54,238 bases of DNA from Singulisphaera sp. GP187 (GTDB taxonomy: Bacteria; Planctomycetota; Planctomycetia; Gemmatales; Gemmataceae), in the NCBI GenBank assembly GCA_945861245.1, contig CAMAUE010000017.1, positions 1 to 54,238 on the forward strand, in the 5' to 3' direction. A program made the translations under genes and the position numbers. The notes below the pieces were generated by a model. The model was not told the DNA's origin. It saw only the letters and a program-made list of their open reading frames with translations, and did not search any database. This document shows positions 7,382-15,898 of the stretch, in pieces (the stretch's first letter is position 1; every line of letters starts with the position of its first letter).

Positions 7382-10300
7382 GTGTGGACACCCAAACGCG
7401 TACTGATTCTGCTTGCCGGGCTAACCGCCTGTCTGGTGGCGTTCGCGCTGTATTCGACATTTCTTGGCAATATCGACGGTCTGCCCCCGCTTCCTCGGAT
7501 CATGCTAGGGCATGAAGGCCACGTGATTCTTCCGCCGCATCGAGATAACGGCAACGAGGCCGACCTGCGACTGGAAAAAGGATTCGGCACTGGCTGCGAA
7601 GAAATGCGCCGACCGTTGCGTATTTGGCTGCCCGACAAGGGCATCGCGTTTTCCGCCGGGGAATTCAACATCGACAAGAAGAATGGCTCGATCCGTCTGG
7701 CGCCGTTCAGCGTGGCCATGTACCACAAAGGCACGCCACGCGGCGCGCATCCTGAGATCACAACGATCAAGTGTGATATCGCGATCATCACGCTCGATCA
7801 GCCTATTACACAATTCAGCCAACTGACCAACTCGAACCGCAAGATCATCGCCGTCGAGATGCAAGGCGGCCGTCCGGGCGTGACGATCGGCAGCAATCGC
7901 AAGTCGGCGGAGAAAAGCGACGACATAGACATTCTTATCACCGGTGGTCCGCTGTTTTATGAAGATCGCCAAAAGCTGATCTGGACCCAGGGCGTTGTCT
8001 GCGTTACCGATTACAAAACGAAGCCAGCAACCGTCATCCGCGGCAAGGGCCTCGACATGCATTTGGCACGCGAGAATAACACCCCGCGTCCCAAAGGCAC
8101 TTTCGTCAATCAAAATGCCGTGAGTGGCGATAGCCACAATGTGGAAAAGCTGGTTCTTCGATCGGATGTGGAGATGCATTTCTGGGTAGACTCTCGCCTT
8201 GGCTTCCTGGGCGGCGCTGCCAACAGCAAGCCAGCGCCGCAACCGGTGTCGGATGAAACGGCAGCGGCCAGCAAGGCGCACATCCACATCCGAACCGGCG
8301 GTTCGTTCACCTACGATTTGACCAAGGAATTCGCACGCTTCGACAGCCCGCCGCCGGCCGAGGGAAATGCCACTGGCACCGCGACCCCACCGATTGCACC
8401 GGACCAGGTTCACGTCGATCGCATTCAATCCGTGGACAAAAAGGAGTCGCGCGATCAACTCACCTGCGATCGCCTTGAACTCCAGTTCCGCCGCAAGGCG
8501 ATCGTCGGCAACGCCGCCCTTGCGAACGCGGGCAACGACAAGGACATCGAGTCGGCCAAGGCCATCGCCCGACCGGGCAACGAAGTCGTTCTCGCGCTCG
8601 ACACCGAACGACTGGCGGCCTACGGCGCCGAATTCGTCTACCGCGCCGGCGATGCCGTCAGTGGCCCCGTGACCATTCTGAAAGGCGATGCGAATCGACC
8701 CGTCAAATCCTTCAAAGACGGACACCAAATGAAATGCCGCGAATTGCATCTTTTCGGCGCGAACCGCCTCGGCGAGGGCCAAAAGGTCGTCGCCTACGGC
8801 CCGGGCGCCATCGATCTACTCGATCACAAAAACATCGAGAAACCGGCCTATCCAACGCACGTTCACTGGCGGGAAACGCTCGTCGTGGAGCAGAAGAAGG
8901 ACGCCGGCCAGGTCTTCGACGAAATCACCGTCATCGGTGATGCCGCTTTCATCGACGATATTCAACCGCAAAAATTAGAAGCCGAGAAAATCCAGCTCTG
9001 GCTGCGCAACAACCGCGAAAGCACGAACCGGCGCAACGAAGCCTTCGGCAATTCGCGCCAGCAGCTTACCAAGCTCGAAGCTTATGATCGCGTGCACGCT
9101 GTCTCGCCGGAGACGATCATTCGGCGCGCCGCTCGGCTGACCGTCATCTTCGACCATCAGGTCGCAACGCAGTTGCCGGCCGAGGTGAAACACCAAGTAG
9201 GCCCCCCGAACAAGGGCGTCGTCGGCGCGACGCTCCCGGATTTTGCCAAGGAGGATTCCAGCAAAATCAAGCCCGTGTCCGGCATTGCGAAGGATCAGAA
9301 AAAACGCAAACCGATTGAAGTTGAAGGCAACGAGATCACCTCACGCGTCATCGATTTCGGATCGAAGAAACAACTCGAAGCGATGGATTGCCGAGGCAAC
9401 GTCCGTGTCGTTCAAGCTGGCGAGAAGGCCAATGAAAAAGGCATCGACATCACAGGCCAACTCCTAACGCTTCGTCATCTGGAGGGTGGCGATACACTCG
9501 TCGTTCATGGCGACAAGGAGAAATTCGCCAAGCTCGAAATAGGCGACTCGACCCTCTGGGGCCGAATCGTCACTCTGAATCAATCCACCAATCAGGCCGA
9601 CGTCAATGGTTCCGGGGCGATGGAGATGCTCTCGAACAAGAATCTTGACGGGTCCGAGACGACCAAGAAAAACACGCGCATCCGCATTCACTGGAATCAG
9701 AACATGACGTTCGATGGCCGACATGCCTATTTCTACGGCGGTGTGATGGCGCATGAAGTCGGCGCCTTCGCGAAGATGCAGTGCCAAAATATGACCGTCA
9801 TCCTCGACCGCCAGGTATCGTTCAAACAGGCGAGTGATAAAGGTGAAAAGAAGAAGGACCAGGAAACCGCCAAGATCGACCGCATCCTGTGTGATCGCAA
9901 CGTGTTTATCGACGACGCCAAAGTCGATGTCATTGGCACAGTGAAACATCTCAAACAACGCAACATCATCATCGCTCGAGATGCGACGATGGACAACCAG
10001 GCAGGCCCGACGAACTTCACCGGGCCAGGCGAAGTCCGCTTTCTTGGCATGAGCGCCACCGATCTTACGGCTGCCCCGATCCCGATGGCGCCGGTCGAGC
10101 CGAAAAAGAATGCCTCGGGCGTATGGAAGCTCACCCGCATTCAGTTTCGCGATCGGGCTTTCTCAAACACCAAGGCCGCCACGCGAAACGCCACTTTCTT
10201 TGGCGACAACGGCGGCGTCGAAGTCTTCCATTTCCCGTCGATTGATATCAACGCCAAACTGGATCCCGACAATCCTTCCAAAGACAGCCTTTACCTCCGC

Positions 10301-10591
10301 TGCGGTATTCTGAAAGTCGATGGCGAACAGAACCTCGACCGCGTTTCCCAGACCATGATCGCTCAACAGAACGTCTTCTTCCGCACCGATAAATATCTGG
10401 GAACCGCCGACATCCTCAAGTACGATGAGAAGAACGACATCATCATCCTCGAAGGATTGAATGGCAACGTCGTCCGGTTATTCCAGATGGTGGACGGCCA
10501 ACAATCCACCGTCGCGACTTCCACCAAGGTGCTCTACAACCGGAAAACGGGCAAAATCGACACCGAAGGCGTGCGGTCGATCATGAATTAA
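7382..10591 (+). CDS. Giant LptC/LptA (OstA-like) LPS export protein
   Basis: The product has 1069 residues, several times the length of LptC (about 190) or LptA (about 185). Start chosen at GTG 7382: aagga lies 8 bp upstream and the residues after it are WTPKRVLILLAGLTACLVAF, a single membrane anchor with a positive N-region. The rest is one long beta-rich chain with recurring strands such as DQLTCDRLELQFR, SRVIDFGSKKQLEAMDCRGNVRV, DGRHAYFYGGVMAHE and CDRNVFIDDAKVDV. This resembles serial OstA/LptA beta-jellyroll units that carry lipid A across the periplasm. Position directly after kdsD-kdsC matches the kdsD-kdsC-lptC-lptA order of other Gram-negatives. I infer an inner-membrane-anchored periplasmic bridge. 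Homology is by pattern and context, not by search. Confidence 0.7.
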   Translation: MWTPKRVLILLAGLTACLVAFALYSTFLGNIDGLPPLPRIMLGHEGHVILPPHRDNGNEADLRLEKGFGTGCEEMRRPLRIWLPDKGIAFSAGEFNIDKKNGSIRLAPFSVAMYHKGTPRGAHPEITTIKCDIAIITLDQPITQFSQLTNSNRKIIAVEMQGGRPGVTIGSNRKSAEKSDDIDILITGGPLFYEDRQKLIWTQGVVCVTDYKTKPATVIRGKGLDMHLARENNTPRPKGTFVNQNAVSGDSHNVEKLVLRSDVEMHFWVDSRLGFLGGAANSKPAPQPVSDETAAASKAHIHIRTGGSFTYDLTKEFARFDSPPPAEGNATGTATPPIAPDQVHVDRIQSVDKKESRDQLTCDRLELQFRRKAIVGNAALANAGNDKDIESAKAIARPGNEVVLALDTERLAAYGAEFVYRAGDAVSGPVTILKGDANRPVKSFKDGHQMKCRELHLFGANRLGEGQKVVAYGPGAIDLLDHKNIEKPAYPTHVHWRETLVVEQKKDAGQVFDEITVIGDAAFIDDIQPQKLEAEKIQLWLRNNRESTNRRNEAFGNSRQQLTKLEAYDRVHAVSPETIIRRAARLTVIFDHQVATQLPAEVKHQVGPPNKGVVGATLPDFAKEDSSKIKPVSGIAKDQKKRKPIEVEGNEITSRVIDFGSKKQLEAMDCRGNVRVVQAGEKANEKGIDITGQLLTLRHLEGGDTLVVHGDKEKFAKLEIGDSTLWGRIVTLNQSTNQADVNGSGAMEMLSNKNLDGSETTKKNTRIRIHWNQNMTFDGRHAYFYGGVMAHEVGAFAKMQCQNMTVILDRQVSFKQASDKGEKKKDQETAKIDRILCDRNVFIDDAKVDVIGTVKHLKQRNIIIARDATMDNQAGPTNFTGPGEVRFLGMSATDLTAAPIPMAPVEPKKNASGVWKLTRIQFRDRAFSNTKAATRNATFFGDNGGVEVFHFPSIDINAKLDPDNPSKDSLYLRCGILKVDGEQNLDRVSQTMIAQQNVFFRTDKYLGTADILKYDEKNDIIILEGLNGNVVRLFQMVDGQQSTVATSTKVLYNRKTGKIDTEGVRSIMN

Positions 10592-10655
10592 GTTCCCATA
10601 GCCCGCCATCAATGGCTGGCTGGCTAACTACGAAAAACGAAGTCTCGGCCGCGAG

Positions 10656-11000
10656 TCACCCCGGCGGCCAGTGAAAATCCCGGCCGCCGAGCAAGTGCAT
10701 GTGCAGATGAGGCACGGTCTGCCCGCCGCGATCCTGGCAGTTGATGACGATGCGATAGCCGTCGTCGAGTTTCAAATCCTTTGCCAACTTCACGGCGATG
10801 AGATGCATATGCCCGAGCAGCTCTCGATCGTCATCCGTCAGGTCAGCGTGCGTGCGGATGACTTTGCGCGGGATTATCAGCACATGCGTTGGCGCCTGCG
10901 GGCCGACATCGTGAAACGCCAGGCACTGCGCGTCTTCATGTACTATTTTGGCCGAGATTTGCTTGTCGATGATCTTCTGAAAAATGTTGTCTTTGAGCAT
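10656..11000 (-). CDS. HIT-family (Hint-like) nucleotide hydrolase
   Basis: The product has 114 residues, typical for bacterial HinT proteins. The histidine triad is HLHMHLLGG near the C-terminus, preceded by GQTVPHLH, with the N-terminal DNIFQKII, CLAFHDVGPQAPTHVLIIPRK signature. These cytoplasmic enzymes hydrolyse phosphoramidate bonds in adenosine compounds. The start at 11000 follows aaaggaac. The gene is convergent with the LPS-export gene and divergent from the T6SS sheath-fusion gene, with a long palindrome between. A housekeeping gene, unlikely to belong to the T6SS. Confidence 0.93.
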   Translation of the reverse strand: MLKDNIFQKIIDKQISAKIVHEDAQCLAFHDVGPQAPTHVLIIPRKVIRTHADLTDDDRELLGHMHLIAVKLAKDLKLDDGYRIVINCQDRGGQTVPHLHMHLLGGRDFHWPPG

Positions 11001-11034
11001 GCCTTGTTCCTTTCGTAGAAATACCCCAAGTTCC

Positions 11035-11107
11035 GTTTAGCCGCTCGCCTTTGGCGAGCGCGAACGTGTACACAGAGATCGCGCTCGCCAAAGGCGAGCG
11101 GCTAAAC
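11035..11107. repeat. 28-bp perfect inverted repeat upstream of the sheath-fusion gene
   Basis: Arms 11035-11062 and 11080-11107 are perfect complements, with a 17-base loop. Each arm is itself a palindrome around cgctcgcctttggcgagcg, so a four-way or nested structure is possible. It lies between the HIT gene and the TssB-TssC fusion gene, 45 bp before the latter's start, in its likely leader. Confidence 0.85.
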
Positions 11108-11152
11108 CTGGAATCGACATCTTATTCAACTCTCACAAACTGGAGTTTCGGC

Positions 11153-12631
11153 ATGACATCTCCATTGAATTTGCGTTTCGGCAACGTACATCTCACGTCA
11201 GGCGCGGGAGGGGACGCGACCGAAATACCGCCCGATACACCATTCCGGCTTCTGGTCTGCGGCAATCTCAGCGGAAATCGCGACAATCTCATCGCTTCCA
11301 ACCAGCGCAAGCCAATCTTCATTGATCGCGACAACTTTGACGAAATTCTGGCCAGGCTGTCGCCGAGTGTAACGCTTCCGAACTCTGATGCCGGGATGGA
11401 ACTGACGATTTCATTTCGTGAGTTGAATGACTTCCATCCGGACGGGCTTTTCAGGAGCCTTCCGGTGTTCGACAAATTGCGGACATTGCAAACCGAGATC
11501 GGGAATCCGGCCACGTTTCAGCAGGCAGCCGCCAAAATTCGCACCTGGGCCAAACTCCCCGATGTTGCACCAACGACGGTGCAACCGCAGAATATTGCCA
11601 CGCCCGGCATACTTGAAGAAATACTGCTCAATACGAAGCAAACCCAGGCGTCGGGGCGTAGCGATTGGCAGCGATTCCTTCGCGACATTGTGGAACCGCA
11701 CCTCGTTGAGAAGGCAGATCCAAATCAGAAGGAATACGCCTTAGTCGTCGAACACGCCATCGGTGCGCAGATGCGCACCATCCTGCATGATCCCACATTT
11801 CAGTCGCTGGAAGCCGCCTGGCGAAGCGTTTTCCTTCTCGTTCAACGGCTGCCGACGGATGCTAGTCTCCAGATTTTCGTGCTCGACACAAGTGTTGACG
11901 AAATGCGTGCGGATCTCGCGCAAAACGATCCGCGCGACAGTGTCTTTGTCCGCGCGGTCATCGAGGGAGCGGCAGACAAGCCGTGGGCGTCCGTCGTTAG
12001 CCTTGAGTTGTTCGGCAACGCCATCGCCGATCTTGAGTTGCTGGCGTCAATGGCAATGGTGTCATCACGTACCCGCACGCCGATTCTGGCGGGTGCTGTA
12101 CCGGCGCTGGTCGGATGCCCGTCGTTGGCGGCCTCGCCGGATCCGCGGTCGTGGAAGCCGGACCCAGCCATCGCCGCCGCCTGGGAGATGATCCAGGGCA
12201 TGGACGTTTCTCGCTTCCTCGGCCTTGTGGCGCCGCGGTTCTTGCTTCGGCTGCCCTATGGCAAGGACGCCGCAGAAACCGAGTCTTTTCACTTCGAGGA
12301 AATGCCCACGCCCGATCACGAATCTTACCTCTGGGGTTCGGGCGCTGTACTGTGCGGCGTTTGGTTGGCCGAGGCTTTCGTCGCATCGGGTTGGCAGTTG
12401 AACCTCGATGAACGCACGGAAATCAACGGCCTGCCAGTCCATATTTACCGCGACGAAGGTGAGGCACACATGAAGCCTTGCGCCGAAGTATTTCTTCGCG
12501 ACGCCGCCCTGGAATGCCTCATGGATCACGGCCTGATGGTAGTAACTTCTCTTCCCAATCGCGACGGCGTCCGCCTGGCCCGCTTTCAGTCCGCAGCCAA
12601 AGAACCCCAACAACTCGCCGGCCGCTGGTGA
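11153..12631 (+). CDS. Single-chain TssB-TssC-like T6SS sheath protein
   Basis: The product has 492 residues. Start chosen at ATG 11153, which has ggag 7 bp upstream; a longer frame reads through the palindrome and is unlikely. Residues 1-115 resemble TssB: FRLLVCGNLSG, RKPIFIDRDNFDEILARLSP, ELTISFRELNDFHPDGLFR and LRTLQ. After a linker, residues from about 165 resemble TssC: DPTFQSLEAAWRSVFLLVQR, PRFLLRLPYGK, FHFEE, YLWGSGAVLCGVWLAEAF and INGLPVHIY. These line up with DADFQKLESTWRGLSYLV, PRVLSRLPYG, FKYEE and VEGLPVH of the separate TssC. It ends where the last ~100 residues of TssC would begin. I infer a specialised sheath subunit, perhaps at a sheath end. It reads toward tssH. Fusion is seen; role is inferred. 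Confidence 0.85.
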   Translation: MTSPLNLRFGNVHLTSGAGGDATEIPPDTPFRLLVCGNLSGNRDNLIASNQRKPIFIDRDNFDEILARLSPSVTLPNSDAGMELTISFRELNDFHPDGLFRSLPVFDKLRTLQTEIGNPATFQQAAAKIRTWAKLPDVAPTTVQPQNIATPGILEEILLNTKQTQASGRSDWQRFLRDIVEPHLVEKADPNQKEYALVVEHAIGAQMRTILHDPTFQSLEAAWRSVFLLVQRLPTDASLQIFVLDTSVDEMRADLAQNDPRDSVFVRAVIEGAADKPWASVVSLELFGNAIADLELLASMAMVSSRTRTPILAGAVPALVGCPSLAASPDPRSWKPDPAIAAAWEMIQGMDVSRFLGLVAPRFLLRLPYGKDAAETESFHFEEMPTPDHESYLWGSGAVLCGVWLAEAFVASGWQLNLDERTEINGLPVHIYRDEGEAHMKPCAEVFLRDAALECLMDHGLMVVTSLPNRDGVRLARFQSAAKEPQQLAGRW

Positions 12632-12697
12632 TGAAGCCATTTCTCCTCGTTTCTGAGGAACAAGCCGATGATTCTTGGCAATGGTGCAGAAAAAATG

Positions 12698-12768
12698 AGC
12701 GGTTGTCAGGGACAACCGCTTAGACGCAAATTCGAGCATTTCCAGCACACATTCACCTGTGTGCTGGA
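12698..12768. terminator. Two hairpins after the sheath-fusion gene
   Basis: Hairpin one pairs 12698-12707 (agcggttgtc) with 12711-12720, loop 3. Hairpin two pairs 12741-12750 (tccagcacac) with 12759-12768, loop 8. Both stems are perfect 10-mers. They lie 66 bp and more after the sheath-fusion stop and between convergent genes, so termination is plausible. Neither has a U tract. Confidence 0.45.
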
Positions 12769-12826
12769 GGAATATGCGTGTCGGTAGATAATTTATGCCT
12801 TGAACGGCTAGTGGTGCGAAAAGACA

Positions 12827-12884
12827 GAGTTGACAGGGCCGTGGGGCCAGGCTGGAAAGCATGGCCCCACGGCCCTGTCAACTC
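12827..12884. repeat. 23-bp perfect inverted repeat between convergent T6SS genes
   Basis: Arms 12827-12849 and 12862-12884 are perfect complements (gagttgacagggccgtgggg and onward), loop 12. Just before it, 12794-12811 is an 18-mer that recurs at 20999-21016 next to another palindrome. The rest of this gap (12885-13139) holds no gene that I can support. Confidence 0.8.
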
Positions 12885-13139
12885 AAGCTGGTCGGAGCAC
12901 TAGCACCATGAAAAAGATGAACTCTATAGGTTCTGCGTCTTCCAGAAAACCCACAACGCCGAAAACACCCAGTTCCGATTTTCCACTATTGGCTCAACAA
13001 AACGGCCAATAGTCCAAGAGAGTTCATAGCGAACTACTTTTCTTAGGCGTTTGGGCTGATCGAAAAGCGAACCTGTACCGTCGGCCAAAGGACGCGGTTG
13101 TTCGCTTTTTCGATATCGACTGTTTGCCGTCGATCATCA

Positions 13140-15809
13140 TCAACTGATCTGGTAAACAAACTTCCCGTCCGCCGTGCCGGTCACATGTACCGAACTGACC
13201 GCCCGCCCTTCGACTGCGCGGCTCAATATTTCGCCCGCCATCTCCGGCAACAAAGTGCCGCTGAGGATGTGGTCGACGTTGCGGGCGCCGCTTTCCACTT
13301 CCTTGCATCGGCTTGCGATCGTCGATAAGAGCGTATCGTCGTAGGAAAACGCCGCCCGATGGTTTTCGCGAAGACGATCGCCGATTTTTTTCAATTGCAG
13401 CCGAGTGATGCTCTTGAGCATGACGTCATCGAGGGGATAATACGGGATCACCGAAATGCGACCCAATAAGGCAGGCTTGAAGGCCTTCAGCAGATCCGGT
13501 CTCAGCGCCTCGGCGAGGGCTTCCGGATCGGGGCGAGTATCCGGGTCGGCGCAGAGCTTCATTACCGTATCGGTGCCGACGTTGGACGTGAGAATGATGA
13601 TCGTGTTCTTGAAGTTGACTTCGGTGCCCTTGTCGTCCTGGAGCATGCCTTTGTCGAAGACCTGATAGAAAATTTCCTGGACGGCGACGTTGGCCTTCTC
13701 GACTTCATCGAGCAACACGACGCTGTAAGGCTTGCGGCGGACGGCCTCGGTGAGAACGCCGCCTTCGCCGTAGCCGACGTAACCGGGTGCGGAGCCGGTG
13801 AGGCGGGAGATTTTGTGGTCTTCCTTGTATTCAGACATGTTGATGACAACCATATTGCGATCGCCGCCGAAGAGGATGTCGGCGAGCGACATGGCCGTTT
13901 CGGTCTTGCCCACGCCGCTGGGGCCGACGAGCATGAAGACGCCGATCGGGCGGCGCGGATCGGTCAGGTTGGCACGCGAGGTGCGAATGCGCTGGGCGAT
14001 GGCGTCAAGCGCGTGCGATTGGCCAATGACGCGTTCTTGCAGTCGATCTTTGAGCGAGAGCACGGCCTGAATTTCGTCGCGCACCATTTTCCCGAGCGGG
14101 ATGCCGGTCCAGCCGGATACGACGCTGGCAATCGCCTGACCGTTGACAAGTGGCAGAACGAGCGGTTCCTCTCCCTGCAGTGTTGTCAATTCATTTTCCA
14201 GAGCACCCAGTGAGGCGCGATGTGCTTGCTCTTGTACTTCCGTAAGGCGTTCCGCCGCCTTTGGGTCGGCAACGCGGTGAGCGTCGAGGGCGTTCGCGCA
14301 CGCCTGAATTTCGCCGGACAGACGTTTTTCCACTACCCAGCGTTCTTCCAATGCTTTCAGTCGATTCTCGACAACCGCCTTCTTCTCAACAATTTCACCG
14401 ATGCGCTGTTGATGATTGGCTCCAAGATGACTTTCGCGTTCGAGAATGTTCGCCTCGGCAACCAAGCGTTCCACGTCGCGACGGCAGTCCTGAATCGCCG
14501 GCGGCACGGAACTCTGGCTCAACGCCACTCGGGCGCAGGCGGTATCGAGCAGGCTCACCGACTTGTCCGGCAATTGCCGATCGGTGATGTAGCGATGCGA
14601 CAGGCGGACTGATTCTTCCAAAGCGTTGTCGAGGATACGCACCTGGTGGTGCTTCTCCATTGTGCCCGCAAGGCCGCGCATCATAGCGATAGCGCGGGCG
14701 ATTTCCGGTTCGTCAACCTTTACGACCTGGAAGCGACGTTTCAACGCAGCGTCAGTCTCGAAGTATTTCTTGTACTCCATCCAGGTCGTGGCGGCGATCG
14801 TGCGCAACTCGCCACGCGCCAGCGCTGGTTTCAGCAAGTTGGCGGCGTCGTTCTGCCCGGCCGCGCCGCCGGCGCCGATCATCGTATGCGCTTCGTCGAT
14901 GAACAAGATGATTGGTTGCGGCGAGCTCTTCACCTCGGCGATGACCTGCTTGAGCCGATTCTCAAACTCACCCTTGACACCCGCGCCTGCCTGCAAAAGA
15001 CCAAGGTCCAGCGTGCGAACCACGACGTTGAGCAACGGCGGCGGAACCTCGCCGGCGACGACTTGCAGCGCGAAACCTTCGACCACCGCCGTCTTGCCGA
15101 CGCCTGCCTCGCCCGTTAAGATCGGATTGTTCTGGCGACGTCGGGTGAGAATGTCGATGACCTGGCGGATTTCAAAATCCCGGCCAATGACCGGATCGAT
15201 CTCGCCCTTGCGGGCGCGATCGGTCAGATTGAGCGTGTACTGATCGAGAGCGGGAGTCTTGCTGTTTCCTGCGGGTTGACCGTCGCTGACCGGGCCGCCG
15301 GCGCTGGAGGCTTCCGCTGAATCGGCCTGATCTTCGCTAGTGCCCTTAACGATGGCGTACAGGCCATCGGATAGTTGTTCGGCAGAAATGTTCTTCAGGG
15401 AGGGACAACTCGTCAGCAACCGCCGCGACAGGTTGCGATCCGAAAGCAGCGACGCCAACAGGATGCCCGAACGAATTCGGTTAGTCTGGTATTGCAGCGA
15501 GGCCATCACCCAGGCCTCTCGAAGGGCATCAATGATATCGACCGATAGCTCCGGCGCCCGTGCGTTGCCGGTCTTTAGCTTATCGAGTGCGCGGGTTAAC
15601 TCGTTCACCGCGACGCCGACATTTACTTCGTACTGTTTGAAGATGCGAGGCACATCCGCATCGTCGGCCTCGATCAATTTCAGCAAATAATGTTCAAGCT
15701 CGACGTTATAATTCGTGCGAGACATACACAGTCCCGCCGCACCTTCTAAAGCCCGTCGACAGACCGTATTTAATTTAGCTACGAGGACTTTCAAGGAAAG
15801 TGAGGCCAT
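13140..15809 (-). CDS. tssH: T6SS sheath-disassembly ATPase ClpV (TssH)
   Basis: The product has 889 residues, the usual ClpV length. It is a double-ring AAA+ unfoldase that extracts TssC from contracted sheaths so that they can be reused. The N-domain starts LKVLVAKLNTVCRRALEGAA. The first ATPase domain has Walker A GEAGVGKT (233-240), ILFIDEAHTMIGAGG and the ClpV-style linker. A coiled middle domain follows. The second has Walker A GPSGVGKTE (about 627), GSAPGYVGYGEGG, VVLLDEVEKAN and ILTSNVG. The start has ggag upstream. It is last in a leftward group tssB-tagJ-tssF1-tssH. The GGAAGQNDAANLLKP signature separates it from ClpB. High confidence. Confidence 0.95.
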   Translation of the reverse strand: MASLSLKVLVAKLNTVCRRALEGAAGLCMSRTNYNVELEHYLLKLIEADDADVPRIFKQYEVNVGVAVNELTRALDKLKTGNARAPELSVDIIDALREAWVMASLQYQTNRIRSGILLASLLSDRNLSRRLLTSCPSLKNISAEQLSDGLYAIVKGTSEDQADSAEASSAGGPVSDGQPAGNSKTPALDQYTLNLTDRARKGEIDPVIGRDFEIRQVIDILTRRRQNNPILTGEAGVGKTAVVEGFALQVVAGEVPPPLLNVVVRTLDLGLLQAGAGVKGEFENRLKQVIAEVKSSPQPIILFIDEAHTMIGAGGAAGQNDAANLLKPALARGELRTIAATTWMEYKKYFETDAALKRRFQVVKVDEPEIARAIAMMRGLAGTMEKHHQVRILDNALEESVRLSHRYITDRQLPDKSVSLLDTACARVALSQSSVPPAIQDCRRDVERLVAEANILERESHLGANHQQRIGEIVEKKAVVENRLKALEERWVVEKRLSGEIQACANALDAHRVADPKAAERLTEVQEQAHRASLGALENELTTLQGEEPLVLPLVNGQAIASVVSGWTGIPLGKMVRDEIQAVLSLKDRLQERVIGQSHALDAIAQRIRTSRANLTDPRRPIGVFMLVGPSGVGKTETAMSLADILFGGDRNMVVINMSEYKEDHKISRLTGSAPGYVGYGEGGVLTEAVRRKPYSVVLLDEVEKANVAVQEIFYQVFDKGMLQDDKGTEVNFKNTIIILTSNVGTDTVMKLCADPDTRPDPEALAEALRPDLLKAFKPALLGRISVIPYYPLDDVMLKSITRLQLKKIGDRLRENHRAAFSYDDTLLSTIASRCKEVESGARNVDHILSGTLLPEMAGEILSRAVEGRAVSSVHVTGTADGKFVYQIS

Positions 15810-15898
15810 CGAATTCTCCAGTAGGACTATTTCTGATGCCGCCGTGACCTTTATGGGAAACCAGCGTTCAACATTCAGAATCGTAATTGGCGTTCGGT

